DNA of 64,000 bases from Rhodeus uyekii (taxonomy: Eukaryota; Chordata; Actinopteri; Cypriniformes; Acheilognathidae). The notes under the pieces were generated by a model. The model ran no database searches. It was not told the origin of the DNA and saw only the letters and a list, made by a program, of their open reading frames with translations. The DNA is taken from the NCBI GenBank assembly GCA_037043235.1, contig JAWRVZ010000274.1:310001-374000 (forward strand), read 5' to 3'. This document shows, piece by piece, positions 21,449 to 35,280 of this stretch. A program made the position numbers and the translations under genes. Position 1 is the stretch's first letter. Each line of letters opens with the position of its first letter.

Positions 21449-21513
21449 CATAGACATTGAGGAGGCCTCGCTATGCCAAGACGCATGGTCCCACCAGTGA
21501 CCATCCATATCTC
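21449..21513 (-). CDS. rims2: rims2 cassette exon (short alternative) before PDZ
   Basis: A 65-bp exon with acceptor TCCTCAG|GAGATA and donor TCTATG|GTGAGG. It encodes (G)DMDGHWWDHASWHSEASSMSM and corresponds to the alternative RIM segment of the MDYNWLDHTSWHSSEASPMS type known in mammals. Like the exon at 21149-21351 it starts after one base of a Gly codon and ends in phase 0 directly before HPVTW. The two are therefore interchangeable but not combinable. Only 97 bases separate them. What each form does is not shown by the sequence. Confidence 0.88.
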
Positions 21514-21629
21514 CTGAGGACAGCACAGTGAGAGGACACACACGCACACACTTGTAAACAAGAATGAACTTATATAGTCAAATATACAACATTCATTTAC
21601 TCATACACTTTCACCTTGTTACAGCTCTC

Positions 21630-22727
21630 TTAAAGGAATAGTTCAACAAAAATGAACATTCTGTCATCATTTTCTCACCCTCATGTAAAACCACACCTGT
21701 ATAACCTTTTTTCTTCCGTAAAAAGCAAAAAGAGATATTTTAAAGAATGTAGAAGCCATTTATTGGTTTCACGCAATTGCAATGAATGGGGAATGAAACT
21801 TTGCAATACCAAACGTTTTTCATTTGATACGATGCCTACTGTTTGTTTCACTTTTAACGATACCAATGCCAAAACTGATTTTGATTAATTCTTAAATGGG
21901 TATGGCTTTTTTTTTCTAAATAATGTTCATTTTTAGAAGAAAAGAAAAGAGAACTTTACACTTAAAGTAAATCACATCTGCATGACAAATGTATCACAAA
22001 AAGCACATATGAGCTCAATTAAATAAAAATGAGTGTACCAAATATTAATATGTGCAAAACATTATCTCTTATTTAACAGAAATAGTGTACTGAAATAATA
22101 ATAAATTAATTTATTATAACAAATATGAATAAAATAAAATACCTTTGTCATTCTCTCTATCTCTCTCAATTTATTGCGGAAGTGAATGTGCGTGTGAGAC
22201 TGTGCATGGACGTATGCTCGCTTCTCACAGTTATGTGACACAGGCCAGATAAATATTTCAGGCGTGTTGTGGAACAAAATTTTTTACAAAGAACTGAAAA
22301 TGTCATGTCTTCATGATGCAGAAAGTTTTGCATTAATGTAAGTTCAATACCAATTTTTTTTTTATAGGACTCGATACCAAATAAACAGCTTGATATATTG
22401 ATACTTCCTTATCAATATCCCATCCCTAACCTCAAAAAATTAAATAAAATCACAATTTACTTATTCACCGAATCAATGATTTGCTTGCAGTGGTTAAGAA
22501 CTCTACAATCAGTGAAAAAGGGTATGAATATGATGCACAAGTCATAAGGACTACTTTTATTGGACTTTTATTAATTTGCCCCATTAATTCCCCATTCATT
22601 GTTATTAATCTTAAAAAAAAATCTCTTTTACATTCTACAGAAGACTGAAAGTCATACAGGACTAGAACAACATGAGGATGAGTAAATGATAACAGAATTT
22701 TCATTTTTGGGTCAATTATCCCTTTAA
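21630..22727. mobile_element. TTAAAGG-ended cyprinid TIR repeat, long copy
   Basis: The left end TTAAAGGAATAGTTCAAC and right end GTCAATTATCCCTTTAA are inverted. Inner arms CTGTCATCATTTTCTCACCC TCATG and CATGAGGATGAGTAAATGAT also pair. This is a dispersed repeat abundant in cyprinids. Partial copies lie at 14400, 19042 and 43130. About 900 bases of A/T-rich interior carry no recognisable protein; a GATACCAATGCC/GGTATCG-type segment inside (21800-22430) may be a second inserted hAT-like repeat. Confidence 0.65.
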
Positions 22728-24066
22728 ATTAACATTAGTAATTGATATTACTTTTCTTTAAACACACATTTACTTATTCAAAAGGGAAATGGAAAGAAAC
22801 AACAAGTACAGATATGTAAGGTGTATAGTGTAACAAAAAAACCATCATGGTTTGTAGTGTTACATAAAAACCAAAAAAAGAACAAGGAAAAAAAGACAGT
22901 TTCTTCGCTTAACATCTGACAGATAATTTTCCACTGAAGTAAATCACCTGACTGCCATACATATAGAAAGCAGCATTTCAGTTTTTAGTTTAGAAATCTG
23001 GTTGATATCTGGTTGGTTAAACACAAACATAAAAAACTATTGCCTAAATGACATTTAAACATTGGTTTATCGCTGTTTGATATTGCTCTGCTGTTGCAAA
23101 ATGTACATAATACCATAAAATGCATAGTATTTTGCTGTCATGTTAAATTTTGATTATAGAATATTTTATACATTGTGGAAATGTTCTATTATGAATACAT
23201 TAACAAATATTCTACTTGCATTCTCAGTGTAACATAGTAAAGCATTCCTTTAAAAGCAAAGTTTTCTAACTTTAACATTTCACTTGTGCCTAGTAGACTA
23301 ATTATCTGAAAATACTTCACTTGACTTGCAATTGGTTAGATGGTTTATACAAACCATCATCATAGTATTCACTTGAAATGTGCAAAATAATAATTTACCT
23401 GTGACTGTACCATCAGTAAAGAAGGAACAATATATTTGATTATGAAACCAAGCTGTAGTTTAAAGATGAAAAATATGGCCATTATGCATCAATAACTTTA
23501 ACAGCAAAATCCGGTGCAATGTTACAACGGCACTATAATAAATGAAAAAGAAAACCTGAATCCGACCATACAGCATAGAAACTTTCATATTGCAGAAGTC
23601 TGATTACTGCCACCAAAATTGCATCATCCTGCTTCCAATTTCCCTGCCAACAAGCAATGTATCTGTACTCCACCAGAATGAGCGTTGTAAAAGCTTACTT
23701 CAGTAGGCATTACTTCCGCTGTAACATACACCATGCCTCACAAACCAGAAGAATTCACCATTTGTTGAAGCATCATGTGTAGACTGTCCCCAGCATCTTC
23801 GGGAAAAAAGAATCTGTTCTTGTGTAGTCACAATATATTGTTATAATCCGTCTTTGCTCCAGCACCTCTTCCAAACCTTGGCAAGTTAAAGTTCCACAAA
23901 GCTGATTTAATCTACCAAGTCCACCGGGACCATGACCAGAACTCAACTGCAACTCTTCAAGTCACACTTGGCTCAGTACTTAAAGATATGGCGCATCCCC
24001 TTCAAGGAAGTTGTCACACACCAACGTTTGCCATTTTTTCATTGCCTCTCACTGTGTAGTTCTTTG
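22728..24066. other. rims2 intron, no feature seen
   Basis: A/T-rich intron. No exon, RNA gene or repeat ends recognised. Confidence 0.45.
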
Positions 24067-24095
24067 CCTCTCTCTCTCTCTCTCTCTCTCTCTCC
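24067..24095. repeat. (TC)n microsatellite
   Basis: About 14 CT units. They give rise to a chance LSLSLS frame on the plus strand. Confidence 0.9.
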
Positions 24096-24475
24096 TTACA
24101 CTGAAATGGAGTTCATGCCTTAGAATAATGAGCTTACTGTTATTCTTGTAAGCCAGCTCAAACACCCTGCCCTACATAGTCCCCGTATCACTACAGACTG
24201 TTTCCCTGAGTCTGCCGGGTTGATCTCTGACTCCGAGAACCCCTACACCTTGTTCCAGACTCCTTGGAACCAAGCATTGGGCTAAATCACCTGCACTCAA
24301 CCAATACTCCTATCCCTTTGCTTCAGATTTTAAAACCTTCTAGTTGGTGGTTTTACACGAAAGTGACATTTTAGAGAGAACAAATAAGAAATAAGAAGAA
24401 CTCTCTCATTTGAGACAGACAGCAGCAGAGTTGTCACCATTCTAGTGTTGATGGTTTGGTGAAATATCAACTTAC

Positions 24476-24660
24476 CACCATTTTCCCTGGCTTCACACAA
24501 TGTAGCGTCTCGGTGCGTGCCTCCACCCGTTTGCTACTTTGACCAAATCCTTTTCTCCTTTCGCAGACGGGGAGGGAATTGAATACCGGTACTTTGAACC
24601 AATCAGGTTGGGTTGTCACTGACTGACTGACATATGTCCAATGGCAGCCTATGGAAGGAT
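24476..24660 (-). promoter_or_regulatory. Candidate internal rims2 promoter/first exon (weak)
   Basis: On the minus strand two inverted CCAAT boxes (GCCATTGG near 24643 and GATTGG near 24604) precede a more G+C-rich stretch (CCCCGTCTGCGAAAGGAG) and an ATG in a fair context (GGGAAAATGGTG). This is followed at once by a donor-like GTAAGT at 24475. The two codons Met-Val end in phase 0 and could join the PDZ-start exon in frame, giving a product beginning MVHPVTW. There is no transcript evidence, and the cassettes would be out of frame, so this is only a candidate. Confidence 0.2.
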
Positions 24661-25719
24661 AAGCTTGTCAGAGATCAAGCTCCATCCTGTCTTCAGTCAA
24701 GAGTTGTGCCACTCTTATGAGGTCAGAAGGAGTGATTGAATGTCTGCTACATTGGTGGCAACTCTAGAGTTTAATGTTGGCTGTTGGATTGGGAATTTTT
24801 ACTGCCTCAAGAAACCCTTATCCCTTATCCCTTATCACGCTGATCTTGCAATTGTTGGGTTTGTTGGGGTGATTAAACAGAGACAAAGAATGAGCATGAT
24901 TGAAAGTGCGAGCAAGTGTATCTTTAGGTCACCATGTGTCCTATATTCTTTAAAATTCTGCTCCACTGTAGTCTCATGAGTGCATTAAGTAGTCTCTTGA
25001 GTGCATTAAGTAGCTGTGGTGGAGATGTGGCTATGACATATGCACCGGTGGAATTTCACTTTCTGACTTTGACATGGAAGTGACCCTCTACAAGCACCCT
25101 CCACAGCAAAGCTGCTGGGACTCCCTCTCCCTACCTCTGCAGATGGAGGAAAGGTTCTGGGGAGCTCTCTCGATACTGCTCCTGTGCAAAGAGGCTTATC
25201 CAATTGAGCTAATTGTGACCCTGACAACATCAGAGCTTTTATGGGAGGGACCAGAAACAGAGAGCATATCTTGCATGGTGGAAGATACAAAAGGAAGAGG
25301 AAGGACAGATACTTCATGGACAGTTAAGAAAGCAGTATTCCCTATCCCTTCCTGACATCCTAACATGGATAATAAGCAACTGATACAACCCTCTGATATA
25401 GGCAACCGCTGATCAATGAGAATTTCAAAGAATAAAGTTATGTTTTCAGACATTCAATCTGCTATATTCTCACTAAATTCAAATTGACACGGCTCTTAAT
25501 GCATCTTAAGCTGTTGTACCTCTAAAGGAACAATTCACAGATATTGTACACCAGATGCATAGTTCTGTAATGCATTCTGAATGCTTAATTTACAGTCCAA
25601 AACAGTGAACCTAAGCACCTGAAAGTCAAAAGTTCACTTCAAGAATGTACAATGGCAGTGATGAGTTGTTTGAAAAAACAAAAAACCTATACAACGGCAC
25701 AAGCTAAAAAACTGAAATA
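24661..25719. other. rims2 intron, no clear feature
   Basis: Intron sequence with short unconvincing frames on both strands (24740-24979 plus, 25006-25453 minus). No homology is recognised. Confidence 0.45.
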
Positions 25720-25830
25720 CAGTGATCCCTTGTTTATCGCGGTTAATGTGAGCGGTTAATGTAATCGCGGTTAAATCTGCAATGCACTGAGACCACAAAA
25801 CCTGAATCGCGAAGTGGCGAGGGATTACTG
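25720..25830. mobile_element. Tiny Tigger/pogo-like MITE
   Basis: A 111-bp element from TA|CAGTGATCCCTTGTTTATCG to GGCGAGGGATTACTG|TA, with a repeated GCGGTTAATGT motif inside. Short inverted ends and the TA duplication place it with the other CAGT...ACTG elements of the window. Confidence 0.7.
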
Positions 25831-25953
25831 TATATGTATTTTATATGCATCTGCTATGTGTAGCATTGACATCTTTCAAACTAGCAAAGATGACTTTTTA
25901 CTGAAAAATTATGCACAATGTACTGTATGTCCTAGCCTAAGGTAAAGTAGGTA

Positions 25954-26825
25954 CAGTAATACCTCGGTTTACGAGTTTAATTCGTTCCAAGAGCGAGCTC
26001 GTAACCCAAAATGCTCGTACACCAAAACAATTCCCCCCATAAGAATGCACTAAAAATCAATTAATTCGTTCCACACGATCATAAATGCCCATTTTGAATA
26101 TTTTTTTGTTTTACCCTATTAATTACAGTTAAAATTATAACCATTAAGATCTCATATAAATACTAATTAATAATTGACAATTAAACTCTAAAAATACTTG
26201 ACAATTTACTGTAATGCACTTTGAGCAGCATCTGCTGGCGTGAAGGAGACGAGAGAGAAGAGGGAGGGGAAAACACAAAACCCAGATTCAAGTGCAAATG
26301 AGTGAATTTATTACTCCGGGAGGCGAGCATCGCGCGGACATAAGACAGGAGTGGAGAGAAGTGAACTACATAGGCAGATGATATGAGAAGTGTATGTCCA
26401 CGGATGATATGAGGTGTGTCGGTGATCAGCCCCCACTCACACACACAGACAATGAATTCATGAACCACATATACATTTCACTACGTGAACAATAGATTAC
26501 AATTAATTAATGTTATCACTTCTAAAAGTGTCACTGTGGTGAATGATGCAGCCAAACAGAGTGAGGCTGAGAGAATGAATGAGTTAAGGGGTGATAAAGG
26601 GGTTGGAACTGCGTGACTGTGTTATGAGAGGCTGTCATTAGGACATTTCCAGTAAAAATGCACGCGACGATACTGAGCGTTAGGACTTTCCACACAAAAA
26701 TGCACGTGGGCGAGGGGAAAAATTTGCTCGCACTCCGATACAATGCTCGTACACCGAGTTGACCCTCCATGCTCGTACACCGATTTGCTCGTATACCAAG
26801 TCGCTCGTAAACCGAGGTATTACTG
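25954..26825. mobile_element. Tigger/pogo-like MITE, family 1, copy 1
   Basis: An 872-bp element bounded by TA|CAGTAATACCTCGGTTTACG and CGTAAACCGAGGTATTACTG|TA: inverted ends of 20 bases or more plus a TA duplication. Subterminal blocks repeat GCTCGTACACC several times. The same family occurs at 52076-52940 in reverse orientation. No transposase is present. Confidence 0.88.
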
Positions 26826-27851
26826 TATGTACATTAACAGCAATTTATAACAAATCTAATGCATACATTTAAATATAAATTTTATTTGAAAACGATATGA
26901 TGCAGCAGGTATCTAGAGTTAATGTTGTGTATATTCAAATGAAGTGCACAGAAATTTGTAGAAAATAATGGTTTAGAATTTTATTAAACTAAATGCCTTA
27001 TGTGCAACACCATTTACGCATCTCTACATGTTAAGCGCTCCATCAGAGCATTCGCATGTATAAGGATGCTTCTTCCAAAAGCCTTTTATACATGCTGAGA
27101 CACTAATTGCAATTATTTTAAATGCTGGAATGCTGATTGCAGGTTTGCTGGTTCCCAGTATGTGAAGTGGGTGTGCTGGTCGACCAACTTTACCAGAACT
27201 AACCAGTATAAACCAGCAGGATTTTTTTCAGCAGAGACAGCTTTTCAACCAATGGATTCATCCAATGATATTTACAGACTTTTTAAAAAAACATTAAGGA
27301 TTGCTATTTAATTTTTAGTCAGATCTACAGGGCATTATATCATATCATCAAGTCATTTGAGGTCAAAGTAAAATAGTCAATTTAACCGTCCTGTTGCATA
27401 GACGGTATAAATTCATATTTTAACGAGAATCAACTTAATACTTAATAGCATTGCATGACTGTGTCTGTGTCTATGAAGCTCTACACATCATTTCCATTCA
27501 CACACTAGCATCTTCAGCCCGGCTTGCATTACATAATTAAACCTGCCTGAATAATGAAACATCCTCCATGGTTTAAACCCCTGGTCATCAACCCTGAACT
27601 CACCCCATGTAATTCTCCTTTATCTCAAGTGCAGTTTTGAACTGAATTTAAAGGTGAGAGGTTACTGAATAAATTGCATGTTACAACTGATCTCAACAAC
27701 CTTATAGCAAAGAAATTAAAAAATAAAAGAGATTTACAAAGAGAACTGACAATTGTACTGAATCTGAGGTCACTGTAAGACCTAACAAGTCTTTTCACTT
27801 CATCTTCTCATTTTTTAACTTCCCATTGATTGTGTTAAGAATGTTACTCAG
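26826..27851. other. rims2 intron, no feature seen
   Basis: A/T-rich intron between a MITE and a solo LTR. Nothing recognised. Confidence 0.5.
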
Positions 27852-28236
<385 letters not shown>

Positions 28237-28744
28237 CTCAGGTATTATTGTTACCAGGGATGCTCATTTTTAATTGGTTACCCATTAACTGACGGTAATA
28301 ATTTTGACTGATTAATACTATTGGTTAAACAGTTTAAAAGTAATTTTTCAAGATGTGTTAAAAACGTTTGCTGCATGGTTAAAAATTATTCTACACTTTA
28401 AAAAATAAATCACAATTTGCATGTCACATTTCATTATTAGGCTAATGTGAAATGCTTACAAACATTATAAACACTATAAAAAATAATTTAGTTCCTCTCA
28501 TTTCACAAAAAATCTTTAAAAGAACAAAACAAGAACGAAAAAAAGTAGCTATATAAACGTTGAGCCAAAACTATTTAATTTAAAGCAAAACTGAAACCCG
28601 TATTGGGCTCACAGACAACCTCATTATTTCAACACCAGGGCTAGGAGTAACGGGATATGTTTAACAGCGTTATGTAATCAGGATGAAAAAATGGTAACTG
28701 TAATTAGTGTTAGCAATTACTGTGAAACGTCAAAAAACAAAGTA
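28237..28744. other. rims2 intron, no feature seen
   Basis: A/T-rich intron. Nothing recognised. Confidence 0.5.
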
Positions 28745-29571
28745 CAGTGGAGTTCACTTATCTCGATACACGGTTAACTCGCCAATACTATTGTCAACGT
28801 TTTTGAAGTGGAACCGCCAAACTCCCTATTTGTCTTAGTATTTTCGATTCTTGAATGTCGATTCCTTAATGTCGCCAAACACTAATATCTCAAGCAAATA
28901 TCTGGGACAAAGTTGTCACTTCACATGGTTATCTCGTGAGTCATGAGTGTACCTAGTTTACTGCGTATGCGCTGAGTTTGCATTGCACATGGATCGCGGT
29001 CCCAAAGCCTCATCCGCTTCTGTGCGCACATAAAGACCTCCTTCTCTTATTTGATTGGTTTTCTCAAATATTTTGACATTGGTCAGTAACGAGCGGTAAC
29101 GACCAATGAGTATAAGGCTTAGATGAACGAACACACACACACGTGCGCGCACACACAAACACATCCTGCTTCTGTTCTGAAGCACTCTGCTCAGCGCCGC
29201 TGAGGGAACACGGTTATTAAAAGACGGGACGAAGCCGAATTTGTTGACAAAGCACATTAGAAAACGCAAGAAAGTTTGCAATCTAGTACAGCGTGATGAC
29301 CTCACGAATATGTTATGACTGTTTACGCTGTGAGCAAAATTGTGTTTGCAATGTTGGAGAATATAATTAAAAAGTGGTTTTTTTCGAAAGTGTTTTTATT
29401 GTATACTGTTAAATATCTGCTTAGTTGGTGCACATATACAGTGTATGTACATTTTTATAGCATGCCGATCGCTTCATCTAATAAATAGATATATTGGGTG
29501 TTGGTTATCTCGCTAAACGGTTATCTCAACGCTTTTTTGCAACCCCTGAGGCCGTCGACATAACTCCACTG
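28745..29571. mobile_element. Tigger/pogo-like MITE, family 2
   Basis: An 827-bp element from TA|CAGTGGAGTTCACTTATCTC to GTCGACATAACTCCACTG|TA, with GTTATCTCG/CGGTTAACTCGCC subterminal repeats. Ends are inverted and TA-flanked. No coding remnant was recognised; the minus frame 28958-29305 is not similar to a transposase I know. Confidence 0.75.
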
Positions 29572-32500
29572 TAATTAAATTACAGTTATATTTTGTTTAT
29601 GAAATAGGAATACTATAAGGATTACAACGGTTTAATTTAAATACATAAATTAGTATTCTGACATAATATAATTCTGACATAATGCAATATTATGTAATAA
29701 TATGTATAATAATATTGACAGCTGCTTGATTCTGTTGCCAGTCATGACTCAAGTGAGCCACGCACATGCGCACATCACAGATAACAGTATTTTAAAATTC
29801 ACTGCCATCAATACAAATACATTTCTTATCTGACAACTTTATATATATGATAGTTATTTATTAATTTCTGTGTGAAATGCAAAAACTCCTCTTCATTTGA
29901 CTTCACATGGATTCAACTATCTTTTATAGTTCCTTAGTTGGAAAGTATGTACATTTGGAAAGAATTTGATTTGTCGTCACATGTTTACTTTATGTTTCCT
30001 TTTACACAATATCATTTAATTTATATTCCTTTTCCATTAAATTGTGCAATTTGATGAGCTTGAAACTGCGTATGTGTCTGTTTTATTTCGGGTCCACGTG
30101 TGTTATGAGTCAGAGAGTGCTCATTCGGTCTAGATCTGTCAATCATATTATATGATCATAAATCCTGCCTTTCCGGATGACGCGTCCTGTACACATCCTC
30201 GTTCTCCTACAAGTTTAACTAAATGAGCAGAATGCACAATGCCAAATGCTGCCAACCGACTAATTGCAATACTTGACAGGATTAAACTTTGCAGTAATTT
30301 GAAACCTTCAATATATATATTTTTTGCTTTGTTTAATGTTAAAATAATGAATCTGTTCTTTAAGAAAAAAAACCTAATTTGTATTCTGTACATTTCTGTA
30401 AACATTCTGGTTTCATATTGGCAGAGTATTCAGTTAAAGCATAGTTTCAACTGCATGGATATTTTTTTAAACATTTCATATTTTGCATCAAATCAAATAA
30501 ATAAAAGTATTTTTGATGACATTGCTTTTTACTTTAATTATTTACCTTAAAGAAATGCAAAACCAATCAGATTACATTACTTTCATATTGTGGTGCTTGG
30601 ATAAGGTTGCTGAATATTTTTTATTAACTAATTTTCAATCGTAATGGAATGCATTTTTAAACTAACTCTATCCCAACTCTATTTGGCATGAATACATTTT
30701 CATATAGGGCTGTCACATTGAAGGAATTTCCTTTGCATTGATTTTGAGTGGCTAAGTATTGCGACATTATAATTATATAATCGCCACTTTTAATTACATA
30801 TTTTTTGCTATATGAACAAGTGTTACAAAGTGCTCATCAGGCATAAAGATGCTCATGCTCAGTCGATCTCTCTCTCTCTCTCACTCACTGTCTCTTTAGG
30901 CTTGTTTAATGCAAACTTACTGACCTTCAGTACATCCCTAACGTTACAGAACATCACATTCACAATCACACAAACACCCAGTCTGACAGTCTCTCAAAGT
31001 CTGTTAAGGTATGGCCATACAGTATTAAATATTTAATTATTATTATTTAAACTAAAATGCATTAAGCATGATATTTTGGTAGATTTATTTTGATTACAAT
31101 CTAGTTAATGAACAACACTGCCTTTTAACAACCCTTTTAATTCTACAGTTGCAATTGCATCAAGCACATCTGAAAAAAACTACGAAAAACATATAACCAT
31201 TCATCAATAAAGCTGACTTTCATTGAAGAGGGAGAACCAAGAAGAACTAATAAAAAGTAACAAGAATTTAAGATCTGGGATGTCAAACCACACGATTCAT
31301 CTGACTACTGATTATTCCTTTAAGGTGCACTAAGTAATTGCATGTTTATGGCTGTCTGAAAGCTTAGGCAGTTGACTTGTTGCCTCTGCACTTTTAACAC
31401 AACAGTGTTTGTACACAAAGGCTTCTGAGGATGCATAGCAGTCTAATCATCAAAAACAAATTAGAGTAAGCATTGGTGATAACTAAGGAAATATTGAATT
31501 TATATTATAATAAAAATTTTCATACGAACTGAAATCAAAAGTTGAAAAATTCATTCAAAAACATACATTTACACACAAACTGACCATCAACTGCAACTTT
31601 CAGCACAGTATAGTGGGATATGGGCAGCAAAGAATACATCTAGGGATGCAAAATATTGGATTGTTATCAATACCTGAACTGTCTATATTCATTTTGGCTG
31701 ATAGCAATGTCGATATAGATATACATTTACTTTGTCCCTTTGTTTGGTAACAAGTCTCTCCTATGCAAGAATTATAGATTAATTACTTATCATTTCAGTT
31801 AGTATTGAACAAACTTTTTTTTAATTCTGTTTTCAGAGTTCTGGGGTCTCCTTACCAAAAGGTTACTTGTTAAAGATAAATTAATTTTAATAAAGTTCTT
31901 TTTATAATTAGAGTACATTAAAAATATGAAAATAACAATAATAAAGTCAGTCTCATTTTCCCCCCAGACAGATGCAGCTATAACCTAAATATTTTATTTA
32001 TCTACAATTAGTTTAGAGCTTGGATTCAAGTTATTTTCATCATCCATTGGATACCATTTTATTACATATTAATAAAATGTATATAAAATTATTTAATTTA
32101 CAAGTCTCATGCTTGTGATTTATGACACCAATTACTGGCCTATTTATTCAGAAATAGAAGTATCTTCAAACAAGTTATTTGTCTATTCTGCTATTCATTT
32201 TGATAGTATAACAACAGCACTCCCACTAAATAATTCTAACATTCTACCAGTAAGACCTGGAGGAGGCTTCTGCTGCTGTGGAGGCTGCTAAACACACTAG
32301 AGAGTGATGTTGACGCACTCACAAATTCAAGGCAGCAATCAAAAACTGTGAATCTAATCACCATCCATGCAAAAGTTCCCTTCAAGTATGATAACACTGC
32401 AGATGTGATCTTATCGCTAGCTCTCCTTGCACACATGAGTTATCTCCTTAAACATTCTATACAACAGCATAAAAAAATCTCTACTGCCTCCATCAGCTCT

Positions 32501-32633
32501 GGAGCAAGATGGTGGTTACCGTGAAGGTACTTAAGCAATCTGAGTCACATCTGAGATTTCTTTTCTCACTGAAACACTGCAAATGTTCTCAATCAAGCAT
32601 GAAATTATTTAATTTTCAGTCAGCAGCGTTTAC
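29572..32633. other. rims2 intron, A/T-rich, no clear feature
   Basis: Intron downstream (minus strand) of the large linker exon. Only short A/T-rich frames and a (CT)n-like tract near 30870 are seen. No exon or complete repeat was recognised. Confidence 0.45.
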
Positions 32634-33502
32634 CTTTTTCACTGATGGACTCACTCTCCAGTTCCACATCCTCACAGCTGGTGTACTCTGGTGTGGTGGC
32701 CAACTCCTCCTCTGAGCTGCTGAAGCTGCCCATGGTTCTGAGCTTGCCAAGGCGTTTGCTGCGGTTGGGTCGAGGTGCAGGAGGCCGAACCGATTCGGAT
32801 TGGTCTGAGCTTAGAGAGTCATTTCGCAGCATGCTATCCATTTTGTTCCTGCGCATAGCTGAGCTAGGGTCCAAGTGGTGCTGTTGGGGTATGGGTTTCC
32901 TCGTTGGCTCCGCTAGTCCTCGCCGGGTTTCACCCAGCACAGGGCTGCGGTGTGGTGTTGGTGGGCTATGATTTGACATCCGATGTCCTGGTGAGCTCCT
33001 GTCCACAGAGTGTGAGAGTTGACTTGGGCCTCCCAATAGAGGGAGGCGAGACTTCCGCACACCGGGGCCATGCAGAGGCTCATCAAGTTCTGTATAAGCA
33101 AGTGAGACGTCGCTATGGCGCCGCTCATGTCGAGCCCGTGACACCTGAGCGTGGATGCGCATCTGCTCCTCGTAGGGCTGGGGTTTGACTGGGTAGCGCG
33201 CCAGGTTGGGGTCACTACGGTAACGGGCCTGGTATTCCTCCTCACGGCGCCTCTGGAGTTCATAGTCGTCTAACTGGCCGTCCAAACGCTGGCCTTGCGA
33301 GTGCCAGCGTCCTCGACTGTCTCGATAATCGCCCACCTCGTTGTACATTCTTGAACTCCTTGGCGAACGGCCAGGGTCATGTCCGTAGTCGGACGGAGAG
33401 CGGGGCATGCCACCTTCAGCCGGGGCATACTGCAATCCTCCTTCCCCCTCCCTTTGGTTATATGCCGCGTTTGGGTCCCTGGATGCTGATGGGCTTCTGT
33501 TT
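32634..33502 (-). CDS. rims2: rims2 large linker exon (zinc finger-PDZ linker)
   Basis: An 869-bp exon with acceptor TTCTTAG|AAACAG and donor GAAAAAG|GTAAAC. It encodes about 290 residues of charged, disordered linker: NRSPSASRDPN, GMPRSPSDYG, REEEYQARYRSDPNLARYPV, KPQPYEEQMRIHAQVSRARH, ERRHSDVSLAY, NHSPPTPHRSP, QHHLDPSSA, MLRNDSLSSDQSESVRPPAP and SSSEEELATTPEYTSCEDVE. These blocks are the conserved islands of the RIM2 linker, including the RHSDVSL phosphorylation-type site and the proline-rich patches. It begins with one base that completes an Arg codon (AG|A) and ends with one base of Gly. The frame continues for a few residues past both splice sites into intron, which is not coding. Confidence 0.95.
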
Positions 33503-33903
33503 CTAAGAATGGAAAAGAAAATAAGGTCAGTGTGACTGTTCAATTCAGTTAAAAAAAACAAATGTAGTCAATCACAAATGTTTCAGGCACCAAGAAATTC
33601 AGACAAAGGATGTGTAAAACAACACTCTTTAATTCAAAATTAACTTGAGGGTGAGTTATCTGAACAACCAATCTGCTTTGAGGAAGCCTTGTATATTACT
33701 CTGACTTAGGGTAATGCTGAAGACAGATGCGTTTCACATAGGATGCAACGATGCATTCTTGTGTTCAAAAACAGCTGGATGTAGCGCTAAAGACTGAGAC
33801 AGAATTCAGGATCTCAGGATGTTGACCGTTCAGGATGCTAAAGACTGGTCAAAAATCATAAGCCATAAAAAATAAACACCAAATCTGCATATAGTTTTGT
33901 AAA

Positions 33904-33995
<92 letters not shown>

Positions 33996-35280
33996 CCTTA
34001 ACTAGTAGGCCATCCTGATCTATGCCTAATTCATATCACCACCACCACTCTCAACCAGACCCTCAAGCTGACACAGACTAAATTGTTTGACGTCAACAGA
34101 CACCTCAGGTTCACTGCCCATGAATCTATACCCATTTGGCTTCAGGAATCTCTTGTTTCAGCTGGCATACGTCAACAAGCATCACTGTTGTTCCTGCCCT
34201 GGAGCTCTTTCATTGTGAGGAGCCCACAGGGACTGTGAGAGTGGGCAGTTGGATCGGGTTCGGTGGTCTGGGACTTGTCTGCCATAACAGACCTTTGAGC
34301 CATGGCTTTCAAAGTGGTTAACCTTTAAGGGCAGAGAGTTCGGCTCTGGCCACAATCAAGAGTGAAAGTACTTCACACTGAGTTAGAGAAAAACTGCTCT
34401 GCAAAGACAGAGCCAGATGCATTTATTTACAGTACATCCCTTTCTTTTTCTCATTATCTATGTCATGTCATGCCAAACAGTGTCACTTACAGCAGATGCT
34501 ACTACTCTCCAACACTGTGGGCAGAATGGGATGGGTGGGATTGTTAAAGTAAACATCACTTTTACTATTACTCATACTTATGGTTAGTGATTTGAACAAG
34601 ACCATAATCCTACATTTTAAACTTCAACAAGTAACTCATCTCTCACTGTCTGTGTTTTAGGCACAAATGATACTTCAAATCACGTGACTCTGAGAAGAAT
34701 GCACTGAGCATCAGTGAAGCACTAAGAACATTTTGGCAACCACCCACAATATCTTAACATTATAGTGGTGAGTTTTACAAAAACATTTGTAAAATGTAAT
34801 GCAATGTGCAAACATTTTACTTTTATTGACATGGGCGACACTTCATTAAATGATTGTGCTGAGTCAGCAGCAGTACCATATTCCAGCACTTTTAATTATT
34901 TAATTAAAACATGTTACAATCACAAAATTGTAAGTCTCACCCCCTAAAAGAAATACCCTCAGTATTGGACAATTTGTGTATACAGATTTCTTACAATGGC
35001 CATGGAACTAAAGATCCTCATTTCCACTTGTGTTGGAGTTTAATCATTTGACTAACTATATTTTAAAATCCAAAGTAACTTAATTCAGCTTATTTACGTT
35101 CATTAGGTAATGGCCATGAAGCCAAACATGGCCAAACATTATATATATATACACAGATATATATAATTGTTTTAATATAACAATTAAAATGTATAGTATA
35201 TATTTACAGATCATATTTGTAAATTAATATAAATCATTAAACATACATTAAAATAAAGGCAGACACATTATAACATATTT
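33503..35280. other. rims2 intron with long (AT)n tract
   Basis: Intron upstream (minus strand) of the linker exon. It contains (AT)n at 33908-33991, about 40 units. No other clear feature is seen. Confidence 0.55.
33908..33991. repeat. (AT)n microsatellite
   Basis: About 40 uninterrupted AT units, able to extrude as a cruciform. Confidence 0.97.
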
